A stretch of 9,303 nucleotides of DNA. Source: Hyphomonas sp. Its GTDB lineage: Bacteria > Pseudomonadota > Alphaproteobacteria > Caulobacterales > Hyphomonadaceae. Below, one piece after another: positions 1-5,064 of the stretch (positions are counted from its first letter, which is position 1; each line of letters starts with the position of its first letter). Made by a program: the position numbers and the translations under genes. The notes beneath the pieces are model-generated. The model was not told the origin of the DNA, ran no database searches, and saw only the letters and a list, made by a program, of their open reading frames with translations. The stretch lies in contig JARFRJ010000358.1 in the NCBI GenBank assembly GCA_029287305.1, positions 1 to 9,303 on the forward strand, in the 5' to 3' direction.

Positions 1-210
1 GGCTAGGGGGCTTTTGGGGTCAGCCCTCGTAAATTGTGCGCGCGGCCAGGCCGTTAAAGCCTGCCCGTATTTTGTTTTTCAAATTTGGGAGCATATCCTA
101 TCCTATAGCGGCCAAGGGGGCGAAGCTCTGTCAATCGGATAAACCCTTTGTATGATTGAAATGTGTTATATTTAGGAGGCTCTCGGCAGCCACCAAGCGG
201 CATTGGGCTC
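1..210. other. Left edge, no recognisable gene
   Basis: No coding region here can be supported. One plus-strand frame is open from position 2 to a TAA at about 140, but its translation resembles nothing I know and carries no motif. It could be the tail of an upstream gene or simply chance. In many alphaproteobacteria mnmG lies directly before rsmG, but I cannot see an MnmG C-terminus here. A short repeat (TATCC twice, near 100-110) is present and probably trivial. Confidence 0.5.
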
Positions 211-218
211 TATGCCAC

Positions 219-284
219 AACAGTAATGATGAAGAAGTGCTTGAAGTCTACACCATTGGCCACAATAGGGATATTTACAAATGA
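219..284 (+). pseudogene. C-terminal remnant of a RelE-type toxin
   Basis: In the frame ending with TGA at 282-284 the last residues read DEEVLEVYTIGHNRDIYK. This closely follows the usual end of RelE/HigB/ParE-superfamily mRNA-interferase toxins, where a beta strand is followed by a GHRR(D/E)(I/V)Y(R/K) tail. Upstream in this frame the open stretch reaches back only to a TGA at 153-155, and the residues there do not look like a RelE core: I see no RVGDYR(V/I)IY strand. The body of the toxin therefore seems to be deleted or scrambled, and the exact left edge of the remnant is a guess. Its stop codon overlaps the ATG at 281 as ATGA, the usual coupling of a toxin gene to a downstream antitoxin gene. 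The assignment rests on a short motif plus context. Confidence 0.45.
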
Positions 285-376
285 ATAGTCAAATTGAAAA
301 TCGTCTCACAGCCCTTGAAAAAAAGGTAGCTGAGTTGGAATCCATTATCGCGGATATGGACGAGGCGTTTGAATAA
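281..376 (+). pseudogene. Antitoxin N-terminal fragment, small coiled-coil ORF
   Basis: An ATG that overlaps the stop of the toxin remnant opens a 31-residue ORF rich in Glu, Leu and Ile (core ENRLTALEKKVAELESIIAD), which looks like a short coiled coil. It ends at TAA 374-376. The helix-turn-helix ORF starting at 386 is in the same reading frame, only nine bases after this stop. In XRE antitoxins paired with RelE toxins, the DNA-binding domain usually follows a 40-60 residue Glu-rich N-terminal segment, so the two pieces together have the expected layout of one protein. I infer a single antitoxin gene (281-643) interrupted by a nonsense mutation. Two separately translated, coupled ORFs are the alternative. 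Confidence 0.4.
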
Positions 377-385
377 ATATGGGCT

Positions 386-643
386 ATGGAGGCCATTTTA
401 AACCATGACCCTAATGTGGAAACTTGGGCCGGGGAATTAGTAGACGCGCTTATTGATGGGGTTAACCCCATCAAACTTTTCAGTGAATCTCGCGGACTGA
501 CACAGGACGCTCTGGCCAAGAAGTGCAAGACATCGGCCGCATACATTTCACAATTGGAAACTAATCGCCAGCCCGGCGCGAAATTATTGATAAGGTTGGC
601 TGCGGCATTAAATGTGGACCCAGAGCTTTTAATAGCGCGTTAG
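386..643 (+). CDS. XRE-family helix-turn-helix antitoxin-like protein
   Basis: This is an 85-residue protein with a Cro/C1-type helix-turn-helix. The pattern RGLTQDALAKKCKTSAAYIS followed by QLE (about residues 36-58) covers helices 2 and 3, and the tail LIRLAAALNVDPELLI is the usual last helix of this fold. The preceding stretch ELVDALIDGVNPIKLF matches the segment before the HTH in antitoxins of RelE-type pairs. Family knowledge suggests it binds its own promoter and formerly neutralised a toxin. The upstream toxin is represented only by a short C-terminal remnant, so the protein may now be an orphan regulator or a non-expressed fragment. No convincing Shine-Dalgarno precedes ATG 386. Translation may depend on reinitiation after the TAA at 374-376, in the same frame. 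Confidence 0.65.
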   Translation: MEAILNHDPNVETWAGELVDALIDGVNPIKLFSESRGLTQDALAKKCKTSAAYISQLETNRQPGAKLLIRLAAALNVDPELLIAR

Positions 644-741
644 GCCGGATTTTTAGAATACAGCGGAAAACTGTAGAAATTCAGACTTCATCTGACAATC
701 TGACTGTCCCTAAGAGTTGTAAGAGTTCCGATTATGCTTCT

Positions 742-771
742 TGAAAAAGGGGTGTGGCTCCCCCTTTTTCA
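742..771 (+). terminator. Rho-independent terminator-like hairpin
   Basis: A ten-base-pair stem, GAAAAAGGGG (743-752) with CCCCTTTTTC (761-770), extends by one T-A pair at 742/771 and has an 8-base loop. The A run on the left arm and the T run on the right arm give a symmetric shape that could act on either strand. On the plus strand it would end transcription from the XRE locus about 100 bases after its stop codon. On the minus strand there is no gene nearby for it to serve. The T run lies inside the stem rather than after it, so efficiency is uncertain. Confidence 0.65.
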
Positions 772-815
772 CCGGCGCGCTCAATTAACGCGTCTGGATA
801 ATTGTGATACTGCCC

Positions 816-821
816 TATAAT
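816..821 (+). promoter_or_regulatory. Possible -10 element upstream of rsmG
   Basis: An exact TATAAT stands 146 bases before ATG 968 and just downstream of the terminator-like hairpin, a sensible place for the rsmG-parA-parB promoter. The hexamer 17 bases upstream (TCTGGA, 793-798) is a poor -35 match, so this rests on the -10 element alone. Confidence 0.2.
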
Positions 822-967
822 GTCTGCGGCAGGTGTATTGTCCGGGGTCACAAAATAACGGCTTTTTCGAGGGCTTGTGCGAGTATTAGCTCACAAAAAA
901 TCCTCAAGGGATAGGTTGAACCCAAAATAACAGGGTGCAAAATTGGGTTAGAGTGATAGAAACAGAT

Positions 968-1621
968 ATGATTTTTGAGGACAGTACCGAGGCCCGCGAG
1001 GCCTTGCAGAGCGAGCACAATGTTTCACGTGAAACACTTGCGCGCTTGGACACGTATCTTGCCTGTCTGGATGACTGGCGTGGGCGGGTTAATCTGATCG
1101 GGCCGGCCGAATGGGCGCATATCTGGTCGCGCCATATTGCCGATAGTTTGGCGCTATTGCCTTATATTCCGGCGAACTCTAAAATATTGGACATTGGCTC
1201 TGGCGGAGGTTTTCCAGCCTTGCCACTCGCTTGTGCCTTGTTTGATCAGGCAGGTTTTTACATTACACTTGTTGAGTCGACGGGAAAAAAAGCCGCTTTT
1301 TTGCGGGCTGCAATTGCCGAAACGGGCGTGAAGGCCAAGGTTCTCGCTTGCCGGATTGAAAGTCTGACCGCAAAGGATATTGGCCCTGTCGACATCATTA
1401 CCGCTCGCGCCGTTGCGCCTTTGCCAAAACTCCTAGCCTATGCAGAGCCAGCGCTCGCGCGTGGGGCAGTCGGCCTGTTCCATAAGGGGCGTTCATGGCG
1501 CGAGGAAGTGGAAAAAGCCAGACAGGAATGGCACTTTCAGCTAGACATTTTCCCTCAGCCCGGCGATGAAGGGGCTGTCCTGAAACTATCGGAGGTCAGC
1601 CATGTCGGGCGCCAAACCTAG
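968..1621 (+). CDS. rsmG: 16S rRNA (guanine-527-N7) methyltransferase
   Basis: RsmG (GidB) is a cytoplasmic Rossmann-fold methyltransferase that uses SAM to methylate N7 of G527 in 16S rRNA. The SAM-binding loop LDIGSGGGFPALPLA begins near residue 74. Other family signatures are NVSRET (18-23), VNLIGP, the RHIADS stretch, and ITARAVAPLPKLLAYAEP with the conserved ARA-x-APL element. The length of 217 residues is normal. I chose ATG 968. The longest frame begins at GTG 935 and would add 11 residues, but neither start has a good Shine-Dalgarno, and 968 leaves an N-terminal lead of ordinary length before VSRET. The gene overlaps parA by 20 nt and heads the operon. Its NVSRET codons contain a complete parS site. 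Confidence 0.93.
   Translation: MIFEDSTEAREALQSEHNVSRETLARLDTYLACLDDWRGRVNLIGPAEWAHIWSRHIADSLALLPYIPANSKILDIGSGGGFPALPLACALFDQAGFYITLVESTGKKAAFLRAAIAETGVKAKVLACRIESLTAKDIGPVDIITARAVAPLPKLLAYAEPALARGAVGLFHKGRSWREEVEKARQEWHFQLDIFPQPGDEGAVLKLSEVSHVGRQT
1021..1036. promoter_or_regulatory. parS: parS centromere site (ParB-binding)
   Basis: TGTTTCACGTGAAACA is a perfect 16-bp palindrome identical to the bacterial parS consensus. ParB binds it specifically, then loads as a CTP-dependent clamp and spreads onto flanking DNA to form the partition complex. The site lies inside rsmG in the codons for NVSRET, about 1.4 kb upstream of parB, so the segregation proteins are encoded beside their own centromere. 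I found no second intact copy in this window. Confidence 0.95.
1591..1595 (+). promoter_or_regulatory. Shine-Dalgarno of parA
   Basis: GGAGG lies six bases before ATG 1602, inside the 3' end of rsmG. It fixes the parA start and shows that parA has its own ribosome binding site despite overlapping rsmG. Confidence 0.8.
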
Positions 1622-2408
1622 AATACTGGCCGTGGCCAATCAAAAGGGCGGGGTCGGCAAGACAACGACCTGTGTAAACCTTGCCACCGCTTTGGCGGCG
1701 GTCGGGCATTCGGTTCTGGTGATTGATTTTGATGCGCAGGGCAATGCCTCAACCGGCCTCGGTCTGGCGCGACCGGATCGGGTGCTAACCAGTTATGATC
1801 TGGTGATAGAGGAGGTTGATCTGGCGCAGATTGCCATACCAACGCTCGTGCCGGGGCTTGACCTTATTCCGGCAGATGAAAATCTATCCGGTGTTGAGAT
1901 TGAATTATCGCACGATGCGCATCGGTCCTACAAGCTGAGGCGGGCTATGCAGCGCTATTTGGACGGAGCCGCAGAGGTAAAATATGACTTTATTCTGATT
2001 GACTGCCCGCCGGCTTTATCTGTGCTCACCTTGAATGCGATGACCGCATCAGACGCTCTGCTTGTGCCCTTGCAGTGTGAATTTTTGGCTCTAGAGGGTT
2101 TGAGCCAATTGATGCGGACTGTGGATATTGTGCAAAGCGGGCTCAATCCGGCTCTAGAGATACAAGGTGTTGTGCTGACCATGTTTGATCGGCGCAATAA
2201 TCTGTCAAATCAAGTGGCTGAAGAAGTGCGCAAATTCTTTGGCGAAAAAGTCTATAAAACGGTAATCCCGCGCAATGTGCGCTTGTCTGAAGCGCCGAGC
2301 TTTGGCAAGCCTGCTTTATTATATGATTATAAATGCCCCGGCAGCGAAGCTTATATTCGCTTGGCTTCAGAGGTCATCCAGCGCGAAAACAAGATAAAGG
2401 CAGCGTAG
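1602..2408 (+). CDS. parA: Chromosome partitioning ATPase ParA (Soj)
   Basis: ParA is a deviant Walker ATPase that binds DNA non-specifically when ATP-bound and is released by ParB-stimulated hydrolysis, which moves the parS-ParB complex and thus the replication origin. The deviant Walker A motif KGGVGKTT occupies residues 15-22, with signature lysine K15 and phosphate-binding K20. It is followed by the A' motif VLVIDFDAQGNAST and the Walker B motif FILIDCPPALS. The C-terminal VIPRNVRLSEAPSFGKP block is typical of chromosomal ParA/Soj. The length of 268 residues matches chromosomal types and there is no N-terminal HTH extension of the P1/F plasmid kind. Start ATG 1602 has a good Shine-Dalgarno, overlaps rsmG by 20 nt, and parB follows after five bases. 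Confidence 0.97.
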   Translation: MSGAKPRILAVANQKGGVGKTTTCVNLATALAAVGHSVLVIDFDAQGNASTGLGLARPDRVLTSYDLVIEEVDLAQIAIPTLVPGLDLIPADENLSGVEIELSHDAHRSYKLRRAMQRYLDGAAEVKYDFILIDCPPALSVLTLNAMTASDALLVPLQCEFLALEGLSQLMRTVDIVQSGLNPALEIQGVVLTMFDRRNNLSNQVAEEVRKFFGEKVYKTVIPRNVRLSEAPSFGKPALLYDYKCPGSEAYIRLASEVIQRENKIKAA

Positions 2409-2413
2409 AGTTT

Positions 2414-3340
2414 ATGGCAGAGACAACAGGTAAGAAATCATCTCGTTTAGGACGCGGCCTAACCGCTCTGATGGGCGAAGTTGAGGCTGTACACGGCGCA
2501 GCGCGAAATACAAACGTGGATGCATCCGCCTCGTCTGGACAAGTCATGCTGTCAATTACAGCCTTAGGGCCCAATCCCGGTCAACCTCGGCGCGATTTTG
2601 ATCCGGAAGCCTTGCAGGATTTGGAAAACTCAATCCGTGAAAAGGGGCTTTTGCAGCCTATCTTGGTGCGCCCCGATCCTAAAAAGCCGGATATGTATCA
2701 GATTATTGCCGGCGAACGCCGCTGGCGTGCAGCCAAAAGGGCCGGACTTGAAACCGTGCCCGCGATGATCCGTGAAACCGATGAGCTGGAACTGTTAGAG
2801 CTTGGAATTATTGAGAATATTCAACGCACAGATTTAAATCCGATTGAAGAGGCGGAAGCCTATGAGGCTCTGGCGACACGATTTGGGCGAACGCAGGAAA
2901 GCCTCGCGCAAAGTGTGGGAAAATCCCGCGTCTATATCTCTAACACATTGCGTCTATTGAAGTTTTCTTCTAAATCCCGCGAATTGATCCGCTCCGGCGC
3001 GGTCTCTGCGGGCCATGCCCGGGCGGCTCTGGCGGCGATCTATCCGGATAGGTTGATTGCTAAAGCCGCCGCAGAAAATCTTACGGTCAGGCAAGTCGAA
3101 GCGCTGGCCCGGCGCTCTGGCGCACCCGGGTCGGATGGGGACGGCGCGCATATTGGGGAAAAGAAAAAAACTCAAGAAAAACATGTCGATACCGTGGCCT
3201 TAGAAGAAGACCTCATGCGTTTGCTGGGACTCACCGTTGATATCCGTGATCGTAAAGGCTCTGGGGAAGTGCGGATCAAATACACCAATCTGGAACAATT
3301 GGACGAGGTGTGTCGGCGATTAACGCAGGCTGGACGATAA
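2414..3340 (+). CDS. parB: Chromosome partitioning protein ParB (Spo0J, CTPase)
   Basis: ParB binds parS and, with CTP, forms a sliding clamp that organises the origin region and activates ParA. The domains are in the usual order: a basic N-terminal ParA-contacting peptide with LGRGLTAL (12-19); the CTP-binding ParB/Srx-like domain with NPGQPRR, GLLQPILVRP, GERRWRA (100-106) and ENIQR (134-138); an HTH parS reader at about 160-182 with VGKSRVYISNTLRLL; then a Gly/Lys-rich linker and a C-terminal dimerisation domain ending in LDEVCRRLTQAGR. All CTP-pocket motifs look intact. I chose ATG 2414, giving 308 residues. The same frame is open upstream to 2333, but that part would lie inside parA and lacks ParB character. 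The 3' end overlaps that of holA by 21 nt on the opposite strand. Confidence 0.96.
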   Translation: MAETTGKKSSRLGRGLTALMGEVEAVHGAARNTNVDASASSGQVMLSITALGPNPGQPRRDFDPEALQDLENSIREKGLLQPILVRPDPKKPDMYQIIAGERRWRAAKRAGLETVPAMIRETDELELLELGIIENIQRTDLNPIEEAEAYEALATRFGRTQESLAQSVGKSRVYISNTLRLLKFSSKSRELIRSGAVSAGHARAALAAIYPDRLIAKAAAENLTVRQVEALARRSGAPGSDGDGAHIGEKKKTQEKHVDTVALEEDLMRLLGLTVDIRDRKGSGEVRIKYTNLEQLDEVCRRLTQAGR

Positions 3341-4372
3341 TTGCATTTGTCGGTGTGCAGCGTGTGTCAGCTCACCGATCAGACGTTTCAAAACCGGCTT
3401 TGCAAGAGCGCCGGCGGATTTCATTTCTGCCTCTGCTTCATAAATACGCTCTAGAAGACGCATCAGATGTTTAGGCGACCATAGGCCCATTTTCTGGCGG
3501 AAGTGCGGCCATTGATTTTTATAGACAGGCGGGCGCAGACGCATAGCAAGCTCGCCTGTATGAACCGCCAGCCGATGGGCCTCCAGCAGGCGTAAAGTCT
3601 CCCCTTGAAGCCCACGCAAGACAGATATGGGAGAGCTGCCGGACACAAATAGTTTTTCAAGGCCGAGCATAGCGGTTTTCACTTCACCGCAAAGGCATTC
3701 ATCGATCAAAGCGCGCAGGGAATGGTCAATATCAGTTGTGCTTAAACTTTGAATATCTTCAAGATTTAAGGGTCGGTCTATGTCATTGGCATAGAGCGCA
3801 AGCTTCTCAATTTCCTGATGTGCCAGTCCGCGATGCCCCGGCAACCCCTCGACCAGAACGGCTAGGGCCTCTGGCTCTATCGCAACGCCTTTTTGGGCGA
3901 AAGCCTGTTTTGCCAGCGCGGCAATATCTGCGGCCTCATCACTGAAAAAGTGCAAAGCGGCAGCCCGTTTGGTGCTTTCAAAGGCTGCGCGAAGTTTTGA
4001 TCTTTTGGGCAAACTGCCCGCACTTATGATCAGGGGGGCCTCAAAGGGCCTGTCCGCTTGATCAATCTGGCGTAAAAGCGCATCCAGCAGAGAGGCAAGC
4101 CGTTGATCGCTGAGGCGCAGGCGCAAGAGTCTTTGGTGACCGAGCAAGGAGCGGGCCTCCAGCGCATCGAAGAGCAAGGCAGGTTCGCGGCGCAGACTTG
4201 TCTCGTCTAGGCTAACAATTTCACTTTCGCCCTGTTTTGATTGCAGCGCCTGTATCAGGGTATTGGCCGCATCGGTCACGACGCCCTCATCTTCACCAAA
4301 TAGGAGAAAGGCGCAGCAGTCTGGACCCGGACGGGCGCAAAATTGCTTGGCTTTGTCCCCGGTCAGCCTCAT
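3320..4372 (-). CDS. holA: DNA polymerase III delta subunit
   Basis: HolA is the delta subunit of the clamp loader and opens the beta sliding clamp so it can be loaded on primed DNA. The 350-residue protein has the normal family length. Its N-terminus contains AFLLFGEDEGVVTDAA, which aligns with the first strand and helix of the AAA+-like domain I. Delta lacks a working ATPase site, and no Walker A motif is present here. The C-terminal part, from SVLRGLQGETLRLLEAHR onward with LRPPVYKNQW and the EAEMKSAGA helix, matches the collar domain seen in alphaproteobacterial delta subunits. The gene starts within the last codons of lptE (ATGA overlap, 4369-4372), so the two are probably translationally coupled. 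It is the last gene of the leuS-lptE-holA unit. Confidence 0.88.
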   Translation of the reverse strand: MRLTGDKAKQFCARPGPDCCAFLLFGEDEGVVTDAANTLIQALQSKQGESEIVSLDETSLRREPALLFDALEARSLLGHQRLLRLRLSDQRLASLLDALLRQIDQADRPFEAPLIISAGSLPKRSKLRAAFESTKRAAALHFFSDEAADIAALAKQAFAQKGVAIEPEALAVLVEGLPGHRGLAHQEIEKLALYANDIDRPLNLEDIQSLSTTDIDHSLRALIDECLCGEVKTAMLGLEKLFVSGSSPISVLRGLQGETLRLLEAHRLAVHTGELAMRLRPPVYKNQWPHFRQKMGLWSPKHLMRLLERIYEAEAEMKSAGALAKPVLKRLIGELTHAAHRQMQLSSSLR

Positions 4373-5007
4373 TCTTTTTGGGCCATGCCCGGCACGGTCA
4401 GAATGGTTTCATCTCTTGGATCACTTGGCGCTGCGCTCGGCGCATTGGCGTTTTCCTCTGCCTCTGTGTCCTTGCTCTGTTCCTGCTCTCGAATGAGCTG
4501 TATTTTCAAATCATTAAGGATTTTCTCCGCAAGAGACAGCATCAACCGGTCACGGGCGGCGGTTTGCGCCGCCACATCGCCAAAGGCTGAGGGGGTCACA
4601 TTAAAATTTGTCTCGACGGATTGTTTTCCTGTCAGGCTTACTTTCCCATACGTCAATGTATACTGTGCATTGGCTCTGATGCTGGTGCGTGACGCAGACC
4701 CATCGCGACGCGTTGTCAGGCGATTGATGGATTCGCCCAAAGTGGCGGTCAAGACGCCGCTTTCAACACCGGGGAGACCGGGGGCTAATTGATCCAGTAA
4801 AGCCCGTCTCAACATGTGGCCCTGACGGCCCTCGATTTCCGGGATGGAAATAGAGCCAGAAGATCCGGCGATATATGGCCCCTCAGAATGTACGGGCTGA
4901 AATCCGCAGGCCGAGGACAGGAAGATCAGGCAAAGTCCGATTAAAACGCCATTGACGCGTCTAGGACTGGGATTTGAGCGGTGTGAGGATCGCAAAGACA
5001 ATCTCAA
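4369..5007 (-). CDS. lptE: LPS-assembly lipoprotein LptE
   Basis: LptE is the outer-membrane lipoprotein that plugs and helps fold LptD in the final step of LPS export. The 212-residue protein begins with a basic stretch (RRV), then a hydrophobic segment at about 20-32 and LSSACGFQPVH. Cys34 is the likely lipidated residue. The -3 position is Ser rather than the common Leu, so the lipobox is slightly atypical, but CGFQP(V/L)(H/Y) is the usual start of mature alphaproteobacterial LptE. The middle has the expected features: SISIPEIEGRQGHMLRRALLDQL, which is a helix after a strand, and alternating beta segments. The C-terminus is an acidic, Ala/Pro-rich tail that looks disordered. The start is TTG 5007, supported by a Shine-Dalgarno nine bases upstream. 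The gene lies 57 bases after leuS and overlaps holA by 4 nt. Confidence 0.85.
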   Translation of the reverse strand: MRLSLRSSHRSNPSPRRVNGVLIGLCLIFLSSACGFQPVHSEGPYIAGSSGSISIPEIEGRQGHMLRRALLDQLAPGLPGVESGVLTATLGESINRLTTRRDGSASRTSIRANAQYTLTYGKVSLTGKQSVETNFNVTPSAFGDVAAQTAARDRLMLSLAEKILNDLKIQLIREQEQSKDTEAEENANAPSAAPSDPRDETILTVPGMAQKE

Positions 5008-5016
5008 AGCTTTAAA

Positions 5017-5022
5017 CTCCTT
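5017..5022 (-). promoter_or_regulatory. Shine-Dalgarno of lptE, supports a TTG start
   Basis: On the minus strand AAGGAG lies nine bases before TTG 5007. No ATG or GTG in this frame sits at suitable spacing ahead of the signal peptide, so this site supports TTG as the start. A second TTG at 5001 is in frame but further from the site. Confidence 0.6.
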
Positions 5023-5064
5023 TTACTTCGCACGATCGCGCGCAGCCGTGTTGGCTTAAGCGAC

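Larger units (their letters stand above)
644..967. other. Non-coding gap between XRE gene and rsmG
   Basis: I find no supported coding region in these 324 bases. The stretch contains a small hairpin at 659-675 (TACAG/CTGTA), a second at 681-695 (TCAGA/TCTGA), a direct repeat of TCTGAC (691-696 and 699-704), a direct repeat of TAAGAGTT near 711-727, and the strong terminator-like stem at 742-771. It presumably also holds the promoter and leader of the rsmG-parA-parB operon. Confidence 0.6.

Noticed and set aside
379..408. ATG at 379 just after the TAA at 374-376
   Set aside because: It is in a different frame and reaches a stop after nine codons, so it cannot start the HTH protein.
734..817. 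Short ORF starting ATG 734
   Set aside because: It runs straight through the terminator-like hairpin, is only 27 codons long, and has no Shine-Dalgarno or recognisable motif.
935..967. GTG 935 as the start of rsmG
   Set aside because: It extends the protein by 11 residues without family resemblance and without a better ribosome binding site than ATG 968. It is not fully excluded.
2333..2413. Upstream extension of parB
   Set aside because: This segment lies inside parA in another frame and has no ParB character. ATG 2414 directly precedes the conserved basic LGRGL region.
2767..2782. Second parS-like sequence (CCGTGAAACC) inside parB
   Set aside because: Only the right half resembles parS. 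The left half differs at most positions, so the palindrome is absent and it is unlikely to be a ParB loading site.
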